A DNA stretch of 64,000 nt from contig OZ059899.1 of assembly GCA_964057225.1 (NCBI GenBank), positions 7,440,001-7,504,000 of the forward strand, read 5' to 3'. Source of the stretch: Auanema rhodensis. Taxonomy: Eukaryota; Nematoda; Chromadorea; Rhabditida; Rhabditidae. Made by a program: the position numbers and the translations under genes. This document shows, piece after piece, positions 49,010 through 62,560 of the stretch. The notes beneath the pieces are model-generated. The model had not been told where the DNA came from. It searched no databases and saw nothing but the letters and a program-made list of their open reading frames with translations. The first letter of the stretch is position 1; each line of letters opens with the position of its first letter.

Positions 49010-50871
49010 TTATTGATCTTCTAACCATTTTTTTACATCATTTGCTTTTTCTTCATTAGCAACAGTATATAATGAATTCTAAATAAAGAAAGATTCAATT
49101 GTATATTTCAAAGACATAGTTAAAATATGAATTAGGTATAATATGTTATTTTATAAATTTACCTTATAGTTAGAATCTGATAATATGTCATAATCAGATT
49201 TAGTAACCATCATGCTATCCATATCTGATTCCATACTATAAATGATTTTAATTATGAAACTATATTTATATTTTAATAATACCTTGGCATTTTTAAGACA
49301 TTATCTTCTTGAAATGTTCGTATTAATCGTTTATCTGTTGTTTTAAATTCAACACATGATCTTAAATATTAGATTATACAAGAATTTAACAAAGAAAATA
49401 GATAACTGACTTTGTTTTACCAATTTGGGAAAGCTTAAAATGATGCTTAACTATTGGTTCTTCTCCAATTGAATCAAAACAAGCTTAAAAGAAAAGAGAG
49501 ACATATACATATGAAAGATGTAACATACGAGGATCCTGAACCGATTGAGTAGATGATTGAGATTTAGGTGATCCAGTATTTTGACTATCTGTTCGTTTTA
49601 ATAAACTGCATAGTTTTAATCGTTTTCTCAGATCATATTCACTTGTTGATTTCGGTGGCATTCCTGAAAATTTAATATAAATGTATAATTTAAATAAAAT
49701 TAACAACAAATAATTATATAATAATTAATATAAGTATATTAATTAGTTTTTCAAATATTATTTAGATTGTAGGTGAACAAAGCTCAAAGTATATTGATAA
49801 GAAAAAGTTATGGAAGCCTTAAATTATATTTATATTCTTCACTTATAATGACGTCGTTCAGGCTCTACCCACCCACGTAGGTGATTCTTCTACTTTCATC
49901 AGTTCTAAAAGTGATGAATGAAAGTTGAAGTAAGGAAGGTAGATTCTTTCATTGACGTTAAGCTTTGAATTCTGTTCAAGTATGACAGTATATCTTAAAA
50001 ACAAATACAGTTATAGAATTTTAATAATTTGTAATAAAAAATATTCTTATACATACATATATTATAAAATAAATTATTATTTTTTTAACATTTACGAGAG
50101 TAAACTCAAGCATATTGCTAAAACAATACGCTGTATAAAGCTACGGAAACCTTATAAAAGCTCAGATCGTTTAAAAGGGATAAATTCAAGTTTATTAGTA
50201 TTATTTTAATATATTATATATCAATATATTTAAAACAAAATAGAATATATACTATATTAAACTACAAAAATCACAAAAAAACACATCATGATTTATGTAT
50301 GTTTATTGGAATATTTTGAACTTCGTAAGAATGAAATTAAATTAACAAAAAAAGTTTTATTCAATTTATATTAATTTTTGAAATAACTAAGATTGAAAAG
50401 TAAAACATTATATATACTTTATTATAAATAATTATAATAATTGTATTATTATTATTATTATTATATAAATAAAAAAATATAAGACAACAATTGTCTTTAA
50501 TATATTAAAATATTAAAAAAAATATAAAGAGGAGTTAATGATGAATGAGAGTAAATTGTCACCATAACAACGATTAACAGATATCTCTCTTGAGTTGTTA
50601 CTGAGCTCATAAGAGAGGAAAGTGACGGAAATTTATTTCATCCCAATGGGAAGTATTTAGCTTTATACATATACATATGTTTATATATAATTTTTATTAT
50701 TAAAGTTATGTTAAATTTACTAAATAATTATATTTCATATTATAATTATAATTATTAAAAATTAAATAAATATATAATCTTACTGTGAGGACCATCCTGT
50801 CCGAGTAACACTTCTCTAGCTTTATTACTGAATCCTCTATGTGGAGCAATAATTGCGCTATCATCAGCCAT
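49010..50871 (-). CDS. Small hydrophilic protein, unknown (about 157 aa)
   Basis: The first exon 50784-50871 encodes MADDSAIIAPHRGFSNKARE then VLLGQDGPH and ends CACA/GTAAG. It joins in phase across a 1,120-nt intron to the exon starting at 49663 (RMPPKSTSEYDLRKRLKLC). Later exons add SIGEEPIVKHHFKLSQI, DKRLIRTFQEDNVLKMP, MESDMDSMMVTKSDYDILSD and NSLYTVANEEKANDVKKW, with stop TAA at 49010-49012. Alternatively translation starts at the inner methionine (49661), where the same TTTTCAG could serve as trans-splice site. No signal peptide or membrane helix; charged and Ser-rich. I do not recognise the family. Frame is kept across all joins, so the gene is likely real. Confidence 0.6.
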
Positions 50872-53225
50872 GCTGTAAAGACGAAAGATTTTCCGATAAG
50901 AAAGACAAAAATAAAAAAAAACAGGAAGATAAAGTTTGATAAATAAAAATATTATAAATAGAATATATTATAATAAATCTTTTTGATATATTTAGTATTA
51001 AGAAGAAGAATGATGACGTTATTTATCTAAAAATAACATATATTAGTATATTAACTATAAGAAAAGAAAACCAGAAATATCAAATGATAATCTGCTTTTC
51101 ATTCTTAGGATTAATCCGAAGTTTTATCAATAGAGCAAGAGGATAATGGTTGATGATGATGACGATGAAGTTCATTTGGTTACATTTATGTTTGAAGGAA
51201 AAGTAGAAAGTAGAAAATAGAAACCTAATAATCTATATAATATATGAATGATGATTCTATATTTTCACATAGTTATATATAATATAGTAATAGAAACCGA
51301 AAAAAAAATTATGAAAAAGGAATAGTATACTATGTGTATTCATATATATGAATCTCTAATAAATACTAACTTATATTTATTTTTTTTTCACTAAAAAAAA
51401 GTTTATAAAATTTTGATTAATATACAAATATTATAAATATAATCAATATTCATAATAAAAGATAGAATACATGAAATGTACTAAAATTCTTCAGTGCAAA
51501 ATGATTTAATGATAGTCAAAATTTCTAAGTTTTAATTATACGTTTCTGATACAACAATGCTATTCAATATTTCATTTATAAAACAAAGTTTCCTTATATA
51601 ATCTACTTTTCAAATATATTCTAAACAAGATATTATAATAATTTATTTTATTATTTGTATAAAGAATACATAAATAATTATAAAAAAAGTATTTGAAATG
51701 AGCATCGATATTAACTAAAAAAAAAAAAAGAAAGAAAAAGTTATAGATAGATAGATATGGTGATAGCCTGAAGATAGAGAAATTCAAAAAAAAAAGAAAG
51801 AAAAGATAAAAACAGTGATTAGAGACGTAGAGGTTATATAGACTAATTTTATTTATTATATAAATAAATAAATAAATTTATTTATTAATTTATATAATAT
51901 AATTATTATTAATATACATACAATACAAATATATATATTATGAATTAAAAATGAAATATATATTCTATATACTTATGAATATAAATAAGAAAAAATATAA
52001 AAATAAATGACATTTAATGTTGTATATCCTATTATTTAACTTTCATATATACATATGTTTCATAATCATAAAACAATCAAGAATACGGTGTTATATAATA
52101 GATTAACAAATCTGTAAGAAATATCAGAAACTTAACGTGAATACAAATTTTTTTTGGATACAGATTTATGAAATTTACTGCTAATTTTATGTTATTTATA
52201 TAGAATAATGTTCATTTTAGATTCTTTATATTATTAGAAATCTTGATGAATATGACAATCTCTTCATCAGTAGTGTTACGACACTTAACGTTTTGATTAG
52301 TTATGAATAGATATCAATTACGCTCAAAGTCCAAATAAATCCAGAATCCAACTAAACTTCAAATTTCTAAAACATTTACTTATATTTAAATATATAAATA
52401 TATACATTGAAAAGGACAAAGCTTTTCATTGTATTTTTATAAAGAAGAAAAATATTCGATTATTTCAAAAAGATTAAATATTAACATTGGAATTGAGTTC
52501 TATTTTATGTTATTTTATACGAATGATATAGTATTTCTCGTTGATTATACTATTCATATGCGAGATTATTGATATCTTCCCTGTTCATTTATTACATTAC
52601 AGAACAAAATAAAATATTTATCATATATAAATGAATATAAATCCATTTATGTATTTGAAAAGTTTCAATATTTTTAGATATTTGATGAATATTTGAAAAT
52701 TATCAAAAGGAAATGGTTGATAAACTGAATAATATAGATTATAAATATCTTAAATGTATATCATAGTTATTGAAAACTGAGTTATTTGTGAAGAGGAAAA
52801 TCTTAAAATAGAAGAAGATCTGACATAATTTAAAAAGCAAAATTATGAAAATGATTTGATAAACATAGTTTATGTAAAATATCTTTTCTTGGAGCTTCTT
52901 CAACTATCGAAATTTGCATATACATTCTTTTCCAATTTTAGCTGAGAAGGTTTGAACTGATAATTAAAAAAGTCGGTTTGTATTTCAAAGATTCTAAACG
53001 ACTTAAATCAGAATTTATTTTCAAAGCTTTGATAACAATGCTGAGAAATCCATATATTTCTATAGTTCACTTCAATCTTCATGTTTTATACTTCCTCACC
53101 TCAGTCGCATGAGCTTCATCGTATTTTTACATGTTTCTAAGGATTTCGATATTCACAAAACATTTGTTGATTTCATACAATTTTTTGTATATTATTTGAT
53201 ATATTAGGTCTCAAACTTAATTCTG

Positions 53226-53237
53226 CCCCCCCCCCCC
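53226..53237 (+). repeat. Poly(C) tract
   Basis: Twelve consecutive C residues in a strongly AT-rich context; G-rich on the other strand. Could be a sequencing-length artefact or a structured (i-motif/G-rich) site. Confidence 0.9.
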
Positions 53238-56200
53238 TAGAGTACCATGAAAAAAAATAAGTAAAAGTATGAATTTTGAAAAAAAATTTATATTATACTA
53301 TATTTCCCTTCAAACTTCTCCCACTCTTTTTCAGCTGTCGGATTCCCTTCATGAAAAATATTTGACTTTTAGATGAAAAAATATTTTACAAAACATTGAA
53401 CTAATCTTCATCTTCGGTAATCTGTTGGAGCTAGATGAGTAGAATAAGGGGGTGGGGTGTTCAAAACTGTCCAGCCCAGCCCCTGAAGCGTCTGCTGGCT
53501 CTAAAACGAGAATACCATCTAATGCTTTAAACTGGAGACAAATATCCATATACAGCCTTCATATTTCGGAAGGCTGCTTTCGCAAACAAGAGACAAACAA
53601 AAAAAGTTGGTCAATTGTAATTAATTTTTGAAAAAAAAAAGAATTTCTTTTTTGAAAGTTTTTTTTAATAGTTTTTTATATGCAAATTCCGTTAGTTTAC
53701 ATATGCTCCACATACAGTCCTGAGGAATCTCTGAAAGTAGGATAGAGCAAGTTTTTGAAAAAATAGAAAACTTTACTAGAAATAAGAGTGACCTATTCTT
53801 TTCATATGTATATTCTGAAGGACGATGAAGCCTGAATGCGACAACTGAAATGTGGTGAAGTCAGATGAACGGTAAAGTGATATAATCCAAAAAAAATAAT
53901 AATACCGTTGTAACTTTTCATAAAAATAAAATAAAATGAGAATACATGATTCATATGTTGTATACGATATATGAAGAATCTAAAATAACATATTGAAGTT
54001 GCTACTGTAATATAACTTAACAATAATATCAGAAAAAAATCTAAAAATAAGAAATGTATATGTATAACCCAAGTTCTTTTATACGTCATCGGTTAGAAAA
54101 CATTTCATTTTTCAATTTTTAAGTATACAAATCCATTTGAGTTTTTTTTTCATCCACCTTGTAGACGTCAGAATTTGGGTGACTCATATAAAACCTGAAG
54201 ACAAAAATGGACGAAGCAATAGGCAACACCCTGACAAATAGTTTTCTTTCAAATATACTTATAGGGGCGGTGGCTTTCAAAGAGTATAAAAATAAAATAT
54301 TATAATAACTTGTAATAGTTTAAACATATATGTATAGATAGTGTTACTGTAATATTAAATTTATTCCAAACAGTCTTAAAAAGAGAAGATCTTACTTCTC
54401 TTTTTTTTTATTTTGGTATTGATAGTAGTTTCAATGATGATCTAGTTTGGAAGTTAATCCTTATATGCACTATTAAAAATATTTTTTTTCATATTAACCA
54501 TTTGATGGCTTATCTCACAAAATTCAGTTCAAACTTGTTAAAAATCTCTTTATAATATTCTCTCACTTCTCATCATTTTCCTCTCTCTTTGTGTCCCTCT
54601 TTCACTATCTAACTATTTTGGAATCTTTTTACTTTATCTCTATAAATTGTTCCTTTCAGTTACATTACAGACTATTGACTGTCATGTTCTCTCATTCTAT
54701 TTCGTTTTCATCTGTATTGAATACCATGTTTGAATATATCCGATAATTACACCAACTAGCTACCTCTAGCCGATCATCATGAATTTCCAGCAATTCACGC
54801 AATCGACTTTTATACAAAATGACTATTATATATTTATATTTATATATATATAGTTATTTTTAATATTCTCTACATAATTAGCTTTTTTTTTCAACAAAAA
54901 GAGGAAGAACATACTATTGCTTTGATGATTGTTCTCTTATCTCTCATATTTTATCGCATATTTCTTTTTGTCTAAAGACAATTCTAACAAAAAAATGTTT
55001 CTCACATCTATCCGAAATTCACTGAACATTTTTCTTCAACAACTTCTAAAATCATTATTTTCAAACCAATAATGTTTCATTTTTTCTGAATCTTGTATAA
55101 TGATTTATACATATTCAGACTAAATTTTGTTTGAAATCTAGATATGAGCTGATAAGCAAGATATAATCATAACGTAAATAACTAAAAGCAGTGTTTCTAA
55201 TTTTATTAAATTAAATTACTATATATCATATAATATTATAGTTACTGTTATTTAATATCACAAAGAAAATATTAGTTTAATTGAAATAAATAATATTTTA
55301 TTTCATTGTTTCATCATTAGTATACGGAATATTCCATACCCAATCCGGTTTCAACCATTATAAACGGACGATAATTGTGGATCATTACGAAAAGTTTTAT
55401 TTCTAATAATTTCTTCTGAGAAAAACTTCTATAACTATAATATAAAGAATTAATTCTTTTCTTATATCAAAACGTTTATTATTTTCTTTGAAATCTTTGA
55501 AATAGATATATAAAAATGAAATTCATATAGAGAAACTTTAAATGCTTAGTATGAACCACACCACTTTTATTATATTTTTATATACAGTATATGTACTTCA
55601 AAAGATATATTGTTATAGAAAGTTTGATTGAGATAAAAGATATATTCAACTTTGATTCTTTTACATTATCATCATCAATTTTTAATTATTTTATTTATTT
55701 TTTTGTCTATTTTGTTTATTTAAATTAGAATATTTCCATTCATAACAATTATTTTCAGATCTAAACGTTTTCCTCCTAACGGTGGAAAGATTAATCAGAC
55801 AAACTGCCGACTACAATGGAAATAACAAGAGAAAGTTAGTTTCTGTATTTCTTTTCCAAGTTAAAAGACGAAAATACTTTTGTATATCATTAGTTATTTT
55901 AAATCTCTTAATAGTAAAGATGAATAGTAAATAATATATGAATGTAAAAACCCTAAAATGTTCTCACATTTGAAAAAAAAAACTTGCAATAAGCGATTGA
56001 ACTGAATGTTTGTTTAAGAATTTTATGTAATTACTTTGAATACACCGTATGTAAACATAAAGTATTAACACTGTAACTTGAAATATATAAATGTATGTAT
56101 ATGTGTGAAATACGTGATTTCGAACTTTCATTCTGATGTGACCGGTTGAATCAAAAAACAATTAATATATATTATATATTATAATTTACATATTTTTATT

Positions 56201-56334
56201 ACGATCATATCTAATTTGTTTTTTATTTCTACGAAAAAAATGTTTGTAGGCCTAAAACTTTACCGGTTATGCTGTTCAATAGCCTATGGTCATGTTTGCG
56301 CTTTAAGAGAATCAATACCAGTTTCAGAAAAGAG

Positions 56335-56370
56335 AGGAAGAGAGAAAGAGAGAGATAGAGAGAGAGAAAG
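56335..56370. repeat. AG-rich microsatellite
   Basis: Short imperfect AGAGAG tract in the non-coding region upstream of the intermediate filament gene. Confidence 0.8.
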
Positions 56371-57896
56371 TTCGGACTGAAGACTTGAAGATTGAAGAGG
56401 TGAAGGTATGAGAAACGAAACAGACTAAAACGCCCTGACACAATACCTGAACAAGATCGCTAACATTGAACCTCCTACGTTCTCCTCACTTCCTTCTCAC
56501 ACTCTTTATAGTATCTTGCAAGAATTTTGAAACGCAAGTGTTCTCTCTCTCCCTCATTTCTGCTTCTCGCTTACATTACTTTTTTTCTTTCTGTTTAACT
56601 TTAATCTATCTTTCATCAACTTTTTTTTACATTTTTCATTTTCAAAAAAAAAGTTCTAGGTACCGCCTCAAATAGGTGTGTTTGATTTTCATCATCTTTT
56701 CAATTGAAGAGTGCGAACTTTTCTATTCATTCATGTGCCATAATCGTTTGTGTTCAGTTGTCATCTCAGATGTCTCTTAAGCACGTCGTCTTCCCAATTG
56801 TTCCATTCACACTAACATTGTCTGCTGATAATTTGACTTTTATGGGTAAATAGGCAGTTCGATACGACAGTTGTATGTCTGGGATCGTTCAGACGATTTC
56901 GTACATGGATTTGAAGGTCTTACCCGAAATCGAATTCAATTGTCAAAATCATTTTTATACTTGATCATGCTATTCTATTCTCATCTGAATTTTAACAAAT
57001 ACAGTATCCATCACATCATTCTTAGCATTTTCCTATTATGGTTACAGTTTACTTCTAATACACATTATTATAAATTAATATTAGAAAAATCTTTCTCAGT
57101 TTATTCATTTGTACGATTTATTTGATCAATTTTTCATCAGTCAACTCAATAAAAAGTTCTTCCACTTCAAAAGCTATGTAAGTGAGCTTACATGATTTTC
57201 TCTCTCAAAAGTCAAAACGTAAATTTTGATCGCTGCATATTCAGAAATGGTTCGCTATTTCATTTAAATATTTCATCTTTTCTTAGATCTCGATGACCAT
57301 TTTAACATTTATTTCTTAAATTTAGGATAAGTTAAATAATTAGTTATTTTATTTTTTTATGTATAATGAAAAATTTACGAGTTTACATGAACATTTAGAA
57401 ACAAAATGTTTTAAAACACAAACATTTGAGATTTCTTCCTAAAATTTCTTCTTATGTTGAGAAAAACCAGATGTTTTAGAGCAGAGATACTATCATCTAT
57501 TAACTTGCTCATGTCTCTTACCTCTCATTTTCTTTTTAAGATGATGACGATTTCTCATAATTCTAATCCTAAAGACCTCTTTGCTCTGCTGTTTGGTTCA
57601 TCAACATTCGATGCCCTTACTATCTCATTTTTCTATGAATTCTATTCTTTCTTTCTTCATATTCTTCACTATTTCAATGCCCAAATCTTCTAATCACTTA
57701 CGTCAACATGACTGAATGGGCGGATCCTATACGAGGACGAGGCTGTTGTAGGCATCAAAAGCAGCTTCAGTATGCAAAGATTGGCGTCTCTTTAACGCAT
57801 ATTTGTGTCACTTCAATTCACCTTTCTACTTTTTGCATTAAACAACAATATATTTTTATTTATGATTAAAGTTATTCACAATATAATATTTCAGCG

Positions 57897-57970
57897 ATGT
57901 CATACAGTACGTCGTCCCCTGCTGCCAGAGCTCCTCTGGCTGGTCGTGCCGCAAGCACAGTCTGTATGTT

Positions 57971-58010
<40 letters not shown>

Positions 58011-61000
58011 TCTAATTTATACTTATATTTGTTTTTAGCTCATGATCGTACATTGAAGATTGTTACTGAAATGCGTAGTGGCGCTGGATCTGGAATGTCA
58101 CCTTTTGGCCAAAATGCTGCTAGCACCATTCGTGACTCTCGTGAGCGTGAAAAGAAGGAAATGTCAGACTTGAACGATCGCTTGGCTAACTATATTGAGA
58201 AAGTGAGAAATATATCAGTTGATAATATTTATTGTAAATGTTATTTCGTAAGGTACGCTTCTTGGAAGCCCAAAACCGTAAGCTGGCTACTGATCTTGAT
58301 ATGCTTCGTGGAAAATGGGGAAAAGATACTCACAACATCCGTAATATGTACGAAGGAGAATTATCTGTATGTTTAAATAACTTAACATTTCCTAAGTTTT
58401 AAAAAATGAATGAAAGGGATGAAAATCGTTTTAAAGAAAGACGTAAAATAATATTTTCCTTTTATATTTTTGTATTTTACTTGTAACCGCTCAAACAAAC
58501 AAAATCTGTGAAACGGCTTGTATGGCAAGATTATATACTTCAATTTGATGACAGTATAAGAAGAGAATAAAAAAGAAAATAAATACGAATAAATAGTTTG
58601 AAATGAGTCAGAATTTCTAGTAGACGATAAACGATAGATGATGATTCATCATTTAGAATTTTTGTATTAGCTGTATGACTGTATCTATATTTTTTCTGTG
58701 GAAGAATCTAGAAATGGGAGAATACATACATATAAATAGTTCAAATATTGATTTATCTTTTCTTTATAATAAAAGAATTGTGTTTTAAAACATGAAATAT
58801 AAATATTTTATTGCAGGATGCCCAAAAACTGATTGACGAAACGAATAAGCAGCGTAAAGATGTGGAGAGCCAAATTAAGAAAATGCAAGATGAGCTTGCT
58901 GATATTCGTAGAAAGTACGTTTATATCTTGTTATGAAAATCAAAAGACATACATTTGGAAAACAAATATATTATATAATTTGATTTTCATGCATAGCTTT
59001 GTACTATGCTAGCTGTTGAAGCATCAAATTACCGTAATCAGGTTGCGGTGTGAAAAGAAAAAGACGAAAGGATGGTATGATGATTGGCTGTTCTGCAAAC
59101 AATCGTCCTCATCCTAGTTTTCTTACCTTCTCCTTCTTTTACTTCTTGTTCTATTCGTGTAGAGAAAACATAAAGAAACAGTGAATAAGACGAAAGCGGA
59201 GGAGTTAAAGCTGATGATGAGGACGAGTCCAAATGAGACCAAAAACCTCGAAAGCATTTTTCTTGCTTCTTTCTATTTGTTTCAAGAATTATGTTTCGAA
59301 AACGAGCACATCTACGCGAAACACTAAGCCGATTGCTTCGAAATGGCTACAAAGAACTAGATTGAAGTTAATTTAATACTAAAACAGATTTAATTTTAAA
59401 TAAATATAGATATTCACATAACAACCAATCAATTCAAATTAATTTAAGATACGAAGAAGCTGTTCGTGGTCGTGAACAAGATGGCGCAAAAATTGATGAT
59501 CTTCTTGTTAAGCTTAGTCATTTTGAGGTAAAGATTGAATAAACTAAACAAACTATGTAAATCTATTAAAGGCAGAAATCAGTCTTCTCAAGAGACGTAT
59601 TTCTCAACTTGAGGATGAAGTCAAGCGTATCAAGCAAGAGAATCATCGATTGATGAGCGAACTTCAACGCGCAAGAACTGTAAGTATTATAAGAATTTGG
59701 AATGGTTTAGTAAAAAATGGATATATTTACTTCAGGATTTGGATCAAGAAACTTTGAACAGAATTGATTACCAAAACCAGGTTCAAACTCTTTTGGAGGA
59801 AATTGATTTTCTTCGTCGTGTTCATGATTCAGAAATCAAGGATCTTCAAGTGAGGATGATTTAACTATATGTTTTACACTTATTTACTTCTAGACATTGG
59901 CTTCTCGTGATACTACTCCTGAAAATCGGGAATTCTTCAAGAATGAGCTTTCATCTGCTATTCGTGATATTCGTGAGGAATATGATCAAGTCTGAAATAA
60001 TATTTTTTTTCTTTTATTGTTTTGTAATTTTAGGTTAGCAACGTTCATCGTAATGATATGGAATCTTGGTACCGCCTTAAGGTTCAAGAAATCCAAACTC
60101 AAAGTGCTCGTCAGGTGAATATTTGTTTATATTTTGATATTTTCTATTTTATTTAGACAATGGAGCATGGCTATGCCAAAGAAGAAGTCAAGCGTCTTCG
60201 TACCCAACTCAGTGATTTGCGAGGAAAGCTTGCCGATCTTGAAAGCCGCGTAAGCTCTTTGTATGAAGCTGATAGTAGTACTCTTGATTACAGAACTCAA
60301 TGTTGGAGAAGCAAATTCAAGAACTTAACTATCAACTTGAGGATGACCAAAGGTAGCTTATATCCAAAATATCTGTATATTTTCTTTTGGTTTTAGATCA
60401 TATGAGGCTGCTCTTAATGATCGTGATTCCCAAATTCGCAAGATGCGAGAAGAATGCCAAGCTCTTATGGTCGAGTTGCAAATGCTTCTTGACACTAAGC
60501 AGACTTTGGATGCTGAAATCGCCATTTATCGCAAAATGCTCGAGGGTGAAGAAAACCGTGCTGGACTCAAACAACTTGTTGAGCAGGTTGTTAAGACTCA
60601 TGCCATCACCCAAGAAACTGACACTGGTATAAATATATTCATCATCATTTTATTCTAAATAATAATTTAAGAAACGATGAGAGTAGTTAAAGGAGAAACA
60701 GCTTCTCGTCAATCATTCCAACGTTCGGCTAAGGGTAATGTCTCCATACATGTATGTATTTTTCTTCTAGTTCTATTTTTATATACCATTATAGGAAGCT
60801 TCCCCTGATGGTAAGTACATAGTTCTTCAAAACACTCATCGTGCCAAAGACGAGGTATGTCAGTTACGATATCTCCAAATGAGAGTTCTGAATATTTCAG
60901 CACGTTGGTGAATGGAAGTTGAAACGCCGTATTGATGGTAAGCGTGAGATTGTCTACACTCTTCCAAAAGACTTTGTTCTTCGTGCTGGAAAGACCGTCA

Positions 61001-61248
61001 AGGTTTGACACAGTATCATATATGATGTTTATTCATTATTTTTCTAGATCTTTGCTCGTAATCAGGGAGTAGCTTCTCCACCTGATCAACTCGTTTTCGA
61101 TGCCGAAGACTCTTTCGGATCTGGAAACTCTGTCCAAACTATACTCTTTAACAAAGACGGAGAAGTAACACATACGTCGAAAAGTTTTAACTTAACTCAT
61201 TTTTTTCAGGAACGTGCCACCCACATCCAACGTCAAAGCACGGCTTAA
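57897..61248 (+). CDS. Cytoplasmic intermediate filament protein (IFA/IFB type)
   Basis: Filament subunit that gives mechanical strength to epithelia in nematodes. Start at 57897 ([20 protein letters not shown]) after TTTCAG plus two bases. Head ends [16 protein letters not shown]; the rod starts with the helix-initiation motif [19 protein letters not shown] and ends with the termination motif [15 protein letters not shown]. The rod is the long lamin-like form typical of invertebrates. The tail holds an Ig-like lamin tail domain: [60 protein letters not shown], ending [10 protein letters not shown] (stop 61246-61248). About 590 residues, 13-15 exons. There is no nuclear localisation signal or CaaX box, so it is cytoplasmic rather than a lamin. 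Intron 1 carries (TA)n. Choice between the IFA and IFB subgroups needs alignment. Confidence 0.95.
57974..58008. repeat. (TA)n in intron 1 of the filament gene
   Basis: TA dinucleotide run inside a short intron (donor at about 57962, acceptor at 58038) of the intermediate filament gene. Confidence 0.95.
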
Positions 61249-62560
61249 GCAGTAGATAATAACCGTGCAATAATTCTTCGTACCGTATCAAGTTCCTATG
61301 AGCTGTTTAATCTGCCACTGACTTCCCAATAATTACACACAAATTATTTTAAACTTGGCGTAATCGGAACTGATTATAATGATAATGAATCAATAATGAT
61401 TAAAGCCTGTTGACAATTACAATTGTGTGTTCAAAATTGGAATTTATTGAGATTTTAGTAGTAGTTGAGTTGCTCACTAGTTATAGCATTTCTATCCTTT
61501 TTCATAGTTTGCTCAACTCTTTTTCTATTTTAAAATTTTAGTTTAAGTTTGTTTACAGAATATATAGCATACTATAGATTTTATGATCAAATTCCGCATT
61601 TTCTTTACGTTTTTCATTTAATTGAGTGATATATGATACGTTAAAATACCAAACTATAATAGGTTAGCGATTAAGAAACAATAATGTTAAAGACAAGTTT
61701 TATATGATATTATTATTCAATAATCAATCTTTTAATGTTTATTATCACAAGATTAGTAATGATTTAGCATCAATTCTATGCTAAAGAAACATATCGTCCT
61801 CATACAGAGGACGAGCTCTTTGACCTGATACTCATTACTTTTTTTCAACATCATTGATACAAAACAAAAAGTTCTGATTAAATTTATTATTATTTGATTG
61901 CACATTTTTTTATCTTAAAATTATTATTTGAATAGTAAATTAGCCGAGAGCACTTATAGTTAAGAGATTTAAGCTATCTGCAGAGAGTTAGTTGTATAAT
62001 CCTTCAATACATAGAAGTTGAATGAAAATGGTAATAAACAAAAAAAATAATGTAAAGATGAAGATGAATTGGATAGCTAACTGATGTTTTACATCATAGT
62101 ATTTAAAAGAAATACAAAACTTAATAAGAAAGTTTTATAATAATATATAATATAAGAATAATAATTATGTACCAAAGTGGAGAAGAAATTGTCTGTGTAA
62201 ATATTTTAATTTAATATACTTTAATGGCTTAATTAAAATATTAAAAAAATTGAAAATATAATGTGTTAAAGATATGAGTGAAATTATATAATTTAACAAT
62301 GTAATCAAAACATATAAATTAAAAAACATACGATTGTTCAATGAAAATATGTCATTTCTCTTCAAACTGAAGATAAACATATTGTAGTAAAGCTTATTGA
62401 TTACTTTTTACTTGTAAAAAGATTAATTAAGAATATCGATTTTTTTAAAATATTGTTAAAATCAAAGTATAATTGTTGAAAACATTGCACAACAATATTT
62501 CTCAAATAGAGGTATTCGTCGAATCCATCTTGAATTAAATCTTCTGCTATATAATGATTC
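61249..62560. other. Convergent intergenic region
   Basis: About 1.3 kb between the stops of the filament gene and the minus-strand vWA/mucin-like gene. AT-rich; no supported feature. Confidence 0.5.

Larger units (their letters stand above)
50872..57896. other. 7-kb gene-poor region upstream of the intermediate filament
   Basis: Very AT-rich, with no supported coding exon. It includes a run of 12 C at 53226-53237, a G-rich patch at about 53450-53465, an AG tract at 56335-56370 and TA-rich stretches. A 66-codon minus frame at 53349-53549 is locally GC-rich and could be a missed exon, but has no partner. The region may hold distal promoters or 5' exons of the filament gene, whose relatives often use alternative first exons. 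Confidence 0.5.

Noticed and set aside
53349-53549. 66-codon minus-strand frame, locally GC-rich
   Set aside because: No start context or partner exon found; kept only as part of a finding on the gene-poor block.
57897-61248. Nuclear lamin as identity for the filament gene, suggested by the long rod and lamin tail domain
   Set aside because: No nuclear localisation signal or C-terminal CaaX box, and the head ([13 protein letters not shown]) is of the nematode cytoplasmic IFA/IFB type.
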